A stretch of 60,222 bases of DNA, from assembly GCA_944383835.1 (NCBI GenBank), contig CALWRE010000036.1:1-60222 (forward strand). The letters run 5' to 3'. A model generated the notes under the pieces. That model had not been told where the DNA came from and did not search any database. It was given only the letters and a program-made list of their open reading frames with translations. The position numbers were made by a program, and so were the translations under genes. Positions within the stretch are counted from its first letter, which is position 1; every line of letters begins with the position of its first letter. This DNA is from an uncultured Lachnospiraceae bacterium. Lineage in GTDB: Bacteria; Bacillota; Clostridia; Lachnospirales; Lachnospiraceae. Shown one piece after another: positions 1 to 7,817 of the stretch.

Positions 1-574
1 CCTGAAAATCGGGCATTTCACCGTAGTTCTCATCGGAACGCCTGGCGCAGGCAAAGGCCGCCGTCTCCATATTGGCATATGTGATGCCCACATTATCCGC
101 GTCCGCATCGTCCTGATAGGTCAGGCCCATATAACACCAGAAATACTCGTCTCCGCAGGTATAAAGCAGGGTGGTTCCGGCCAGCGCGGTCCGTTTTCCA
201 TGATCGCTGGAATACTCGCCAAACAGCGAGAGGTCGTCCTCGTTCTGCAGCGCGACAGGGCCGGAACACAGCTCCAGCAGCCGGTCGATCTGTTCCTCCA
301 TCTCCGGACACGCTTCCCGCGCATTAACCGAAAAACAGTCCCGCACCGCGTCCCGGTCTCCCGCTTCAATCGCCGCCAGGAATTGATTGGCCGCCTCCAG
401 ATAGATTTCTTCCTCTGCGCTGCCATTGGGCGGATCCCATACATGGGGCCGCTCCCATATACCCCGCCATATATCCTGCACCAGGCCGCAGCCGCAGCCG
501 GATACGGCAATCAGCAGCGCAAGTCCTCCGATGCATAATCTCTTTCCCGCGTATTTCTTTCCTGTGTTTTTCAA
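1..574 (-). CDS. Lipoprotein, DUF5104-like (C-terminus beyond window edge)
   Basis: The frame stays open from a TTG start at 574 to the window edge, so about 190 residues are visible and the C-terminus is missing. GGAGGG lies 6 nt before the TTG. The product begins with a short basic stretch, then a hydrophobic segment ending in the lipobox AVSGC near residue 22, so it is probably a lipid-anchored surface protein. The following region (AANQFLAAIEAGDRDAVRDC) resembles the DUF5104 lipoproteins of Lachnospiraceae, whose function is unknown. It is the last visible gene of the run TetR, MBL, GNAT, lipoprotein. The family name is an inference; the lipoprotein nature is seen directly. Confidence 0.7.
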   Translation of the reverse strand, partial: MKNTGKKYAGKRLCIGGLALLIAVSGCGCGLVQDIWRGIWERPHVWDPPNGSAEEEIYLEAANQFLAAIEAGDRDAVRDCFSVNAREACPEMEEQIDRLLELCSGPVALQNEDDLSLFGEYSSDHGKRTALAGTTLLYTCGDEYFWCYMGLTYQDDADADNVGITYANMETAAFACARRSDENYGEMPDFQ

Positions 575-653
575 GAAATTCCCTCCGCTTTCCAGCAAAT
601 CTCTTTTTCGTTGGCATGAGCATAGAGGATTCGCTTTCCATATCGCAGTTTCT

Positions 654-1031
654 TCATTTTTTCTCTATCATATAGGACTGCAGGCTCTTCTGACAACCGT
701 TTTTTTCATAAAATGGTTCCATCCCCGGCTGTGCGCCAAAATACAGCATCGTAGGAGTATTCTCTCTGGCAAGCCGGAGAAGCCGACTCCCTATTCCATG
801 GTGCTGATATTCCGGAAGTACAAGCAATTCGGTAATCGTTCCAAAGAAGCAGCCGTCCGAAAGAATACGCAGGCAGCCAACAAGCTTTTTTCCATCATAG
901 GCAGTTATATTCTGCGTTTTCGCCAGGGCATTCTGCGTCTTTTCCGTATCATACTCTCCCGGCCATACTTGATTTACGAGCGCAAGAAATACCGAAGCGT
1001 CAAGCATCTTATCATCAATCCTGTATTCCAT
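654..1031 (-). CDS. GNAT family N-acetyltransferase
   Basis: A 125-aa protein with the compact single-domain GNAT layout. The region LLVLPEYQHHGIGSRLL (about residues 70-86) fits motif A, where Q/R-x-x-G-x-G/A binds the pyrophosphate of acetyl-CoA. The end, EPFYEKNGCQ, is the usual beta6-beta7 region. The acceptor substrate cannot be predicted. A GAGGTG-type ribosome binding site precedes the ATG at 1031. The gene starts 15 bp after the MBL-fold gene ends, so co-transcription is likely. Confidence 0.85.
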   Translation of the reverse strand: MEYRIDDKMLDASVFLALVNQVWPGEYDTEKTQNALAKTQNITAYDGKKLVGCLRILSDGCFFGTITELLVLPEYQHHGIGSRLLRLARENTPTMLYFGAQPGMEPFYEKNGCQKSLQSYMIEKK

Positions 1032-1046
1032 TCCCCTACACCTCTT

Positions 1047-1871
1047 CTATAAAATGATTTCCATACCGTCATAGGCAAAAGAGATATTGTCTAAATTTTT
1101 TTCAATCTTTAGATAGTCCGCATAAGATTTCCCCCAGTATTCATCAATATGCGTGACAATAATTCTCTTGATTCTATATTTGCGTTTGAGTTCCATTATT
1201 TCCTCTATGGTAAACATATCGTCGCGGAAAGGAGCCTCCTCAAGGCGCTTTCCGCCTTTCAATATTCCGTCATCCGAAACAAGGCCCACGATCAGGACGT
1301 CCGCGTCATAATACAATTCATTGTGAAGAAATGGTTTTACATCACAACAGGCATATACAGCCTTTCTGCATTTGTCCGATATAACGTAAAAGGTCATATT
1401 GCCGCGATGCGTTTTGTTATTGACCAGATGGATTTCGATATCTCCTATTTTAATGTGGTCTGTTTTATGGATTGAGATGCAATGGAGAACATTTTCGTAA
1501 TACTTTAAACCATCCCCATTCCATGCGTTAATATCATCCGCCACCTCCGGCAATGCTATAAACTGTATGGGCGATCCCTTATCCGCTATGCAGTCGTAGC
1601 CTAAAGGCTCTACGATTCGCATGCCCCTTGTATGATCCGGGTCTTTATGCGATATGGAAAGATATTTAATCTCAGAAATACCCTGCCGATCGCAGGCGAC
1701 GCCAATGTCTTCGGGGGTATCGATCAGCATTTGAATATCTTCGATATAAAGGCTTGGCCCCAATCGTTCATACCGGCCTCTTTTTACCCGCGCCTCCTCG
1801 CAAATGGGGCATTGGCAAAAAGGATTCGGTATTTGAAACATTCCCCCGCTCCCAACAATTTTTAATCTCAC
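1047..1871 (-). CDS. MBL-fold metal-dependent hydrolase, PhnP-like
   Basis: A 274-aa protein. The start is GTG at 1871 with GAGGTAGG upstream. The N-terminus carries a Cys cluster (C19, C21, C24), as in the PhnP/PqqB branch of the metallo-beta-lactamase fold, where it holds a structural zinc. The metal motif reads H75-K-D77-P-D79-H80, so Asp stands where the second His of HxHxDH is normally found. Later metal ligands are plausible in THRGNM and in VTHIDEYWG near the C-terminus. Phosphodiesterase activity is the usual role in this branch; the real substrate is unknown. It lies between TetR and GNAT in one run. Confidence 0.8.
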   Translation of the reverse strand: MRLKIVGSGGMFQIPNPFCQCPICEEARVKRGRYERLGPSLYIEDIQMLIDTPEDIGVACDRQGISEIKYLSISHKDPDHTRGMRIVEPLGYDCIADKGSPIQFIALPEVADDINAWNGDGLKYYENVLHCISIHKTDHIKIGDIEIHLVNNKTHRGNMTFYVISDKCRKAVYACCDVKPFLHNELYYDADVLIVGLVSDDGILKGGKRLEEAPFRDDMFTIEEIMELKRKYRIKRIIVTHIDEYWGKSYADYLKIEKNLDNISFAYDGMEIIL

Positions 1872-1919
1872 TTTTCCTACCTCGCAATGAATATATTTCC
1901 TAATCCATTTCCTCGTCGC

Positions 1920-2528
1920 CTAAACTAAAAGTGCTTTTTTGATATGACTGATGATTCGTCTCGGTATCTGCTTATCAATGGGCATTATTGTGGAAAACAT
2001 TCGGACCCCTTGATAAGAAAAAAGGATCAGATCAATGATTTCTTCCCGATCAATATTTTTAAATTCACCGCGTTTTACGCCATACGATATAAAATTATCC
2101 CACATACTTTTTGAACAGATATACTGCCGGAAAAGCTTGCTGTCTCCGCCGCCATCCTTCCCGCCGTCATCACTCCGACCGTCGGATTGCTTTTCACTGT
2201 AAAATTCCAATATGGCTATGCTTAAAGACCCGGACCCGTCCAGCATCTCTTTTTCATACCGGCCTAAAATTTCATCCAATATTGCAGGCGCCGGAACCTC
2301 CTTTTCCATTTTTGCAGCAAGCTCGTCATCCTGCGCATTCATAAGGACATCCATAATTTCAGAAAAAATTTGGTGTGTACTCTCATAGTACCTGTAAAGA
2401 CCGCCTCTGCTCAAGCCCGTTTCAATGCAGATATCTTTCATGGTAACGCTTTTAAAGCCCTTTCTGGCAAATAAGGACAAGGCCTTCTGCCGGATCCGCT
2501 TTTTGGTTTCTTCTCCTTTTTTTCCCAT
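1920..2528 (-). CDS. TetR family transcriptional regulator
   Basis: A 202-aa protein with an N-terminal TetR helix-turn-helix (about residues 10-55; SVTMKDICIETGLSRGGLYRYY is the recognition region) and a ligand-binding C-terminal domain. It contains a hydrophilic insert rich in Gly, Asp and Ser near residue 120. It is first in a minus-strand run with the MBL, GNAT and lipoprotein genes. Its promoter contains two palindromes, one between -35 and -10, so self-repression is likely. The inducer is unknown. Confidence 0.9.
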   Translation of the reverse strand: MGKKGEETKKRIRQKALSLFARKGFKSVTMKDICIETGLSRGGLYRYYESTHQIFSEIMDVLMNAQDDELAAKMEKEVPAPAILDEILGRYEKEMLDGSGSLSIAILEFYSEKQSDGRSDDGGKDGGGDSKLFRQYICSKSMWDNFISYGVKRGEFKNIDREEIIDLILFSYQGVRMFSTIMPIDKQIPRRIISHIKKALLV

Positions 2529-2547
2529 GTCCTTGCTCCTATTTTTG

Positions 2548-2598
2548 CGACACTTGTGTCGTTAATTTGATTATAAGACACATGTGTCGCTTTGTCAA
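2548..2598 (-). promoter_or_regulatory. Promoter with two TetR-type operators
   Basis: Read on the minus strand: TTGACA at 2598-2593, a 17-bp spacer, then TATAAT at 2575-2570, both perfect matches to the sigma-A consensus. The spacer contains the perfect palindrome GACACATGTGTC (2577-2588). A second copy, CGACACTTGTGTCG, lies just downstream of -10 (2548-2561). This is the expected layout for steric autorepression by the TetR encoded at 1920-2528. The regulator-site pairing is inferred from position. Confidence 0.85.
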
Positions 2599-2659
2599 CG
2601 ACAACCTGCTTTTCTAATAGCTTTTTAGCAGCGGCAGAAAAGGGGGCTGACTCCCCTTC

Positions 2660-3232
2660 TCACTTACGCCCCACCAGCATCCGGGACGCGCCAAGCATCA
2701 TCAACGCCGCCCGGCGGCGGGAGCCGAAAGCCTCCTGGGCAGTGTCGATCAGCCGCACCTCCTCGTAGCCCATATCGCGCAGTTCCTAGGCAAAGGCCTC
2801 CATATCGCCGTACATCCGCGGCTTCATCTCGTCATGGAGGGCAAAGACGCCGCCCTTTTTCAGCACCCGCAGGGTTTCCAGCAGCAGGGCACGCTTATCC
2901 GCCCCGGTAATATTGTGGTAGACATAGTTGCTCGCCACAGCGTCAAAACTCCCGTCGGGAAAATCCAGTTGATTCGCGTCCCCATGCAGGAAACGGCAGC
3001 GGGCAGCCACGCCCTCGCTGGCGGCGTTTTTCTCACAAAGGCCCTGGCTGTAATTGTAAACGGCGGCCCAATAATCGATGCCTGTCACCTGAGCCTCCGG
3101 CCAGCTGAGGGCCGCCCGGATGGACAGGGCGCCGGAGCCGCAGCCCACCTCCAGCAGCTGCCCCTTTCCATCAAAGTCCAGATGGGAAAGGACGACCTGA
3201 TGCACCCGCCCCATGACAGGATTCCCGCCGGA
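2660..3232 (-). pseudogene. Class I SAM methyltransferase remnant
   Basis: The SAM-binding core is clear: LLEVGCGSG (motif I), VTGIDYW, and GDANQLDFPDGSFDAVASNYV. Two lesions are visible. An in-frame TAG at 2786-2788 interrupts the frame, which then continues (ELRDMGYEEVRLID...) to a TGA at 2660-2662. The N-terminus is also short: the frame begins directly after the TGA of the upstream permease gene (3233-3235), and the first ATG (3214) leaves only about 20 residues before motif I. Relatives usually have an extra N-terminal region. I read it as a remnant cut by arrival of the ABC genes and then broken by a nonsense change. Confidence 0.75.
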
Positions 3233-3925
3233 TCAAAACCGCCTGCACTTCCGGTAAAGCAAGACCCACAAAAACAGCCCGGCCGCCGTTACAATCCCTT
3301 TGTTCCACAGCCAGATCTGGTTTGGATCCCCGGCAAACCGGATGAACAGATAGATAAATGCAAAACCGGGATGCCTTAACAAGCTGCGCGTCAAAAGTGT
3401 TATCAGCCAGACAAGGCCGCAGACGGCCGCCGCGGCATGCTCTTGTCTGCATAGGATGCCTGACAGAGCGCACAGGGACGATAAAAAGAAGGCAGGCGGG
3501 AAATACATAACGAGCAGCTCTGCAAGCGGCAGCTCATATCGCATCGCCGACGAGGCCGCCATCCCGAACACAGCGAATAGGCTGACGATTCCAAAAACCG
3601 TCGCAAAGCGCAGCAGCACCCATTGAAACAGAGATTTGCTCTGCGCGGCAATTATGTCAAAATTGCTGTCCGCCCTCGTTTTTCCCCACTCCCCTGCGGC
3701 GATCGCCGCATAAAACGGGAACAGGACCTCAAAGCTGACCGGATAAAAGTCCAGAAGTTCGCCGGCTATCGCGGCGAATAGGATCAGCGCAGCGGTAAAG
3801 GCCGCAGACACCAGAAAGAAATTGATCCCGCATATTTTTATTTCCCCTGCCATCCGCACCGCTATTTTGCCCGCCGTTTGCTCCGCTGTCCGCTCCGCCG
3901 TTCGTCCCGCCATCCTCTTCATCAT
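3233..3925 (-). CDS. ABC-2 type membrane permease subunit
   Basis: About 230 aa with roughly six hydrophobic helices and no ATPase motifs, so it is a transmembrane subunit of the exporter encoded with the two genes upstream. The ATG at 3925 overlaps the TGA of the previous permease (ATGA) and has GGAGGG before it. An upstream in-frame start would extend into the previous gene and is rejected. The N-terminal stretch is an Ala/Arg/Thr-rich, repeat-like segment (GRTAERTAEQTAGK). Substrate unknown; a BlaI/BlaR pair next door suggests response to a cell-envelope signal. Confidence 0.75.
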   Translation of the reverse strand: MMKRMAGRTAERTAEQTAGKIAVRMAGEIKICGINFFLVSAAFTAALILFAAIAGELLDFYPVSFEVLFPFYAAIAAGEWGKTRADSNFDIIAAQSKSLFQWVLLRFATVFGIVSLFAVFGMAASSAMRYELPLAELLVMYFPPAFFLSSLCALSGILCRQEHAAAAVCGLVWLITLLTRSLLRHPGFAFIYLFIRFAGDPNQIWLWNKGIVTAAGLFLWVLLYRKCRRF

Positions 3926-4683
3926 TCCGCCCTCCAGAATCTGTGCTTTAAAAAGAGCAGGCCCGCGGACGCAAGGCCGCTCCCCACGAGAAAAAGTCCA
4001 TTTGCCGCCACGCTTCCCATACTGACGAAGGGCCACCGTGGATGTACCCAGATCAGGCGGACCAAATCGCCGGAAGTGAGCAGGTAAAAAGGCATTGCGT
4101 CCGCCGAACCCACATAAGAAGCGTTAAAGCCGAAGAAAACCGCGGCAAGAAGATAAAACAGGCGGATATCCATCATGCCTGGCAGGGCAATGGAGCAAAA
4201 GCTGACAAACAGACTGACCGGAATCACGGAGACAAAAACCGCTTTTACGAGCGGAACAACGCACGCGGACAGGGAAATCGCAAAAGGAGCAGCAATAAAG
4301 TAAATTCCCGTGTTAAGCAGGAGGAAAATGCACAGCATGGAAAAAACGTACAGAAAACCTCCCAGCAGCTTTCCCCACACGTACTGCCCTTTTCGCAGAG
4401 CCGACGACAGGAGCAGAGGCTTCATTCCCGTTTTGGCATCCAGCGGCAGGCGTCCCGCCAGTAAAAACAGCAGGCCGAACAATAGAATCAGGCTGTCCAG
4501 GCTCATAATCCGATAGACATAATAGGCAGGCTCCTTTAAAAATTCCAGACGGGCCAGATTCCCGGCGGAAGGAAAATTATCCAGCTGGGAAAGAACTGTC
4601 GCCGCCAGGAGAATCCCCCACGCGGCCAGACACATGAACTGCATTTTATATTCGTAATGGACAATGGCAAATATTTTACGCAT
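3922..4683 (-). CDS. ABC-2 type membrane permease subunit
   Basis: About 253 aa, six predicted membrane helices. It starts with MRKIFAIVHYEYKMQF, typical of ABC-2 subunits whose cytoplasmic N-terminus leads into helix 1. ATG 4683 is preferred over 4710 because GGGAGGAA lies about 7 nt upstream, and it overlaps the end of the ATPase gene (4676) by 8 bp, suggesting translational coupling. It forms the membrane part of an exporter with the downstream permease. Confidence 0.8.
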   Translation of the reverse strand: MRKIFAIVHYEYKMQFMCLAAWGILLAATVLSQLDNFPSAGNLARLEFLKEPAYYVYRIMSLDSLILLFGLLFLLAGRLPLDAKTGMKPLLLSSALRKGQYVWGKLLGGFLYVFSMLCIFLLLNTGIYFIAAPFAISLSACVVPLVKAVFVSVIPVSLFVSFCSIALPGMMDIRLFYLLAAVFFGFNASYVGSADAMPFYLLTSGDLVRLIWVHPRWPFVSMGSVAANGLFLVGSGLASAGLLFLKHRFWRAE

Positions 4684-5548
4684 GCGCTTTTCCTCCCATA
4701 CAATACACATAGGCGTCCTCTAAAGTTGCCTCCGCCGGTTCCGCCTGCGGATAAAGATCGCTTTCGTCCATAATCCGTGCGGTCAGCCCGCGGCTCTCAT
4801 AGGTCGTCGCTAAGACTACGGCTTTCCTTTGCAGCTCAATCAGCTGGCTCTCCTGTTCCAAGCGCAGAATCTTTACCCTGCCCTTTACCTGCTCCAGCAG
4901 GGCGGCGGACGTTCCCGCATAAAACAGGCGGCCCTTCCGCAAGACGGCAAGCTCCTCGCAGAGCTGATAGACATCCTCCACAATATGGGTCGAAAGCAAG
5001 ACCGTGCGCCCCTCTCCCGCATATCGCGACAGCAGGCCCCGCAGCCGCACCCGTTCCTCCGGGTCAAGCCCGGCCGTCGGCTCATCGACCACGAGAATGG
5101 GGGGATTGCCAAGCAGGGCCTGCGCGATCCCCACCCGCCGCTTCATCCCGCCGGAAAGCTGGCCGATTCTCCGCTTTGAAAACTCCAGCATTTCCACTTC
5201 CTCCAATACTTCCTGAACCGCCCTTTTGTCCCGAACGCCCTTCAGCTGCGCCATATAATTTACGAAATCAAAGACCGAAAGGGAAGGATACATGGCCAGC
5301 TCCTGCGGGAGATAGCCGACTCTCGCCCTGACCTCATCCCCTTGCTTCACAGTATCGAAACCGCAGAGGCGGACGGTTCCTGCCGACGGGGTCAATACCG
5401 TGACCAGCGCCTTCATCAGCGTGGTCTTTCCCGCCCCATTGTGTCCCAACAGGCCAAAAACACCGTTTCCCACCCGAAAACTGATATCGTCCAGGGCCGT
5501 AACCCCATTCCTGTATTTTTTGGTAAGGTGACGGATTTCAATATTCAT
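4676..5548 (-). CDS. ABC transporter ATP-binding protein (ABC-2 exporter)
   Basis: A 290-aa protein. Walker A GHNGAGKT (about residues 35-42), Q-loop YLPQE, signature LSGGMKRR, Walker B ILVVDEPTAGLDP, and the H-loop in LLSTHIVED are all intact. The C-terminal 80 residues form the extension typical of drug, lantibiotic or lipid exporters. It is first in the ATPase-permease-permease operon. The ATG has AAGGAGG upstream and a BlaI-type operator 44 bp before it, so control by the neighbouring BlaI is likely. Confidence 0.9.
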   Translation of the reverse strand: MNIEIRHLTKKYRNGVTALDDISFRVGNGVFGLLGHNGAGKTTLMKALVTVLTPSAGTVRLCGFDTVKQGDEVRARVGYLPQELAMYPSLSVFDFVNYMAQLKGVRDKRAVQEVLEEVEMLEFSKRRIGQLSGGMKRRVGIAQALLGNPPILVVDEPTAGLDPEERVRLRGLLSRYAGEGRTVLLSTHIVEDVYQLCEELAVLRKGRLFYAGTSAALLEQVKGRVKILRLEQESQLIELQRKAVVLATTYESRGLTARIMDESDLYPQAEPAEATLEDAYVYCMGGKAHA

Positions 5549-5591
5549 GCCAAAGACCTCCTTTTAAGTGCAGCTATTAAATGTATTTATT

Positions 5592-5607
5592 AACTACATT
5601 TGTAGTT
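5592..5607. promoter_or_regulatory. BlaI/MecI-type operator before the ABC operon
   Basis: A perfect 7+2+7 palindrome, AACTACA-TT-TGTAGTT. It contains the TACA-N2-TGTA core known for BlaI/MecI/CopY operators. It lies between the end of the blaR-like gene and the ATPase start. Matching half-sites occur at the blaI promoter (7111-7143). Confidence 0.8.
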
Positions 5608-5629
5608 TTATTGCTCTTAAAGATACGGG

Positions 5630-6661
5630 CTACTCCCTGTAACCCGTACCGTATTCTGTATTATGCTTCATACTGTATTCCATACTCTGTCTGACGCTGT
5701 ACTCCGTTCCCGTATCATAGGCCGGATACGGATAAAAATGTTCTCTGCTAAACTGCAGGGAAAATGCAATCGTACACAGCAGAAAAACCGTCAGCACCGC
5801 GGCCGCCATCCCATCCCGGATCCTCGATCCCTTTTCAACGATCCGCTTCATTCTCTGCTTTGTCCATAGAAAACGAAGGGCGCCCACCCCTTTTCCGGTC
5901 TTTACGCCTTTGCCTGCCTTGGCGGCCTGAGCCGCGGACAGCTCCAGCAACCGTAGGATCGCCGAGGCATATTCTGCTTTCGTCACCCTGCCCTGGGAAA
6001 ATTTCAGGGCGCTGCTGTCGCAGTCCAGCTCACAATGGAGGGAAAAGTTCCCTCTGGCAATCCATACAAAGGGATTGAACCAGTTCAGCAGGCAGACATA
6101 ATCATAGATGCGCTCCAGGAGCACATGCCGCCGCTTCATATGGCTCAGTTCATGGAAAAAAACGGCAGTCAGTTCGGCGTCGGTCAGCTGAACGGCAATT
6201 TCTTCGTTCATGATGACCGCCGGACGGACAATGCCGGCAACGCAGATCGGAGTATCCAGGGTTCCCCAATATAACGTCGGCTTTTTCCCGAGCCCGGCCG
6301 CTTCGGCGCAGCGCGTGCAGACAGCGTTTATCCGTTCGTCGCCGCAGAGGGGATAACGCCGCAATGCCCGCCCCGCCAGCACAGAGCGCACGGCATAAAA
6401 AAGGAAAAGGACGCCGCATCCGCACACCCATATCCGGCAGGCGGCAGAAAACCACTCCAGCCATTCCTGTTCTTCCGGCGGGATAAGAATCACATCCGGG
6501 GAAAGAACAGGAAGGCAGAAAAGAAGCATGCCGCAGAGGGAAAACCAGAGCGGCGGGATGCAGCGCAGGATATAAGCGGCAAAAAGGGACAGAACGCAGA
6601 ACACGCTGCCGACAACCGACACGAAAACCACGGCCGTGAAAATATTACCGAGCATCTGCAT
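5630..6661 (-). CDS. M56 family (BlaR1/MecR1-like) membrane metallopeptidase
   Basis: A 343-aa protein with several N-terminal membrane helices and the zinc peptidase motif HELSHMKRRH (HExxH) near residue 175, followed by a conserved NPFVW. It should sense a signal and inactivate the BlaI-like repressor by proteolysis. It lacks the roughly 250-residue extracellular penicillin-binding domain of classical BlaR1, so the signal is probably not a beta-lactam bound in that way. The tail is repetitive (TEYS, MEYS, TEYG). It overlaps blaI by 17 bp; an alternative ATG is at 6655. Confidence 0.85.
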   Translation of the reverse strand: MQMLGNIFTAVVFVSVVGSVFCVLSLFAAYILRCIPPLWFSLCGMLLFCLPVLSPDVILIPPEEQEWLEWFSAACRIWVCGCGVLFLFYAVRSVLAGRALRRYPLCGDERINAVCTRCAEAAGLGKKPTLYWGTLDTPICVAGIVRPAVIMNEEIAVQLTDAELTAVFFHELSHMKRRHVLLERIYDYVCLLNWFNPFVWIARGNFSLHCELDCDSSALKFSQGRVTKAEYASAILRLLELSAAQAAKAGKGVKTGKGVGALRFLWTKQRMKRIVEKGSRIRDGMAAAVLTVFLLCTIAFSLQFSREHFYPYPAYDTGTEYSVRQSMEYSMKHNTEYGTGYRE

Positions 6662-7034
6662 CCTTCTTCCCCTGCTGGTCGAGCAGACTTTTCAGTTCCT
6701 TTAATTCCGCCTCGGAAAGATTGCCGCTTTTGACAAAGCCCATCACCATTTTCGACAGGGAGCCGTCATATACCCGACCGAGAAAGCTGCGGCTCTCCGC
6801 AAGCTGGCATTCCCTCTCGGATACCGCCGGATAATATAAATATCCCTTACCCTGCCGTTTTGTCAATAGGGCCCCTTTTTTCACCAGGCGGGCAAGGTAG
6901 GTCTGTATCGTCGTCTTGCTCCACCCGGTCTCCCGCAGCCGATCCAGGATTTCAGGAAGGGTCTGGGGAGAATCGCTCCAGATGATTTTCATCACCCTCC
7001 ACTCGGACTCGGAAATAGAAAGCTGAGGTTCCAT
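6645..7034 (-). CDS. BlaI/MecI/CopY family transcriptional repressor
   Basis: A 129-aa winged-helix protein of normal family length. SESEWRVMKIIW and GWSKTTIQTYLARLVKKGAL are hallmark segments of the BlaI DNA-binding domain; the C-terminal third is the dimerisation region cut by BlaR-type proteases. It has AAGGAGG before the ATG at 7034. It should repress itself with blaR and, through the palindrome at 5592-5607, the ABC exporter. Confidence 0.92.
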   Translation of the reverse strand: MEPQLSISESEWRVMKIIWSDSPQTLPEILDRLRETGWSKTTIQTYLARLVKKGALLTKRQGKGYLYYPAVSERECQLAESRSFLGRVYDGSLSKMVMGFVKSGNLSEAELKELKSLLDQQGKKDADAR

Positions 7035-7110
7035 GCTGCGCCTCCTTTTGCGATCACTCGATCGATTGTTTGTTTGATCGGTTGTCTGATGGCTTGCTTG
7101 ATTGATATCT

Positions 7111-7152
7111 TGTAGTTTTATTTATTATATCATTAGAACTACATACTGTCAA
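7111..7152 (-). promoter_or_regulatory. blaI promoter with two operator half-sites
   Basis: On the minus strand TTGACA (7152-7147), 17 bp, TATAAT (7129-7124). TGTAGTT (7143-7137) lies in the spacer and AACTACA (7117-7111) just downstream of -10. These are the same half-sites that form the palindrome at 5592-5607, here spread apart, consistent with BlaI autoregulation. Confidence 0.8.
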
Positions 7153-7771
7153 TCATTATGGCAGGCTCTATAAAATGAATGCGGGAATCATTCCAATATC
7201 TTTTATAGACCCTGTCTTCTCTCCCATCAAAATTGCATTGGTACATCCGAAAAAGAACCAATACATCTTTCGGCTGCCACTGCTCTTCATAGGAATACTG
7301 ATATTTCATCCCAATCTTGCGCATCACGCCGCCGCTTCGCGGATTTCGGATGTCATGAGTCGCTGTCACATACGGAAAACCGTCTCGCTTCACTTGCATC
7401 ATTACCGCTTCCGCCGCTTCTGCCGCAATACCCTGCTGCCAAAATTCTTTTCGCAGTCCATAGCCCAGATCATGACTTTCATCCGTCTCGACGTTTACAT
7501 AACCAATGGGGATATTATCTGCCTTGAAACAGACGGCGTAAGCATACGCCTGGGCCTGCTCATATTTCTGCGCATACCTTAATTCAAAAAACAGGCGTGC
7601 CTCCTCCCTGCTTTTTACAGGAAACCAGGGCAGAAAGGTATTGACTTCTTCATCGCTGAATATCTGGTACACAGCATCCACGTCACTGCGCGTAAACTTC
7701 CTCAGTATCAGCCGTTTTGTCTCCAGCGTCGGCGTATTTTTTGCATTTTCCTTCGTTTCTAATTTCAGCAT
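7139..7771 (-). CDS. GNAT family N-acetyltransferase (RimJ/RimL type)
   Basis: About 210 aa. TLETKRLILRKFTRSDVDAV is the typical opening of RimJ/RimL-type acetyltransferases, and LGYGLRKEFWQQGIAAEA is the acetyl-CoA site. ATG 7771 has AGGAGGGG upstream; a longer frame would run into the ABC permease and is rejected. The coding end reaches into the blaI promoter region (7139-7152). It may be the last gene of the ABC unit above (46-bp gap). Acceptor unknown. Confidence 0.85.
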   Translation of the reverse strand: MLKLETKENAKNTPTLETKRLILRKFTRSDVDAVYQIFSDEEVNTFLPWFPVKSREEARLFFELRYAQKYEQAQAYAYAVCFKADNIPIGYVNVETDESHDLGYGLRKEFWQQGIAAEAAEAVMMQVKRDGFPYVTATHDIRNPRSGGVMRKIGMKYQYSYEEQWQPKDVLVLFRMYQCNFDGREDRVYKRYWNDSRIHFIEPAIMIDSM

Positions 7772-7817
7772 GCAGCCCCTCCTTTTTGCATTCCGCCGCT
7801 TCTGCTGCCATGCCGCT

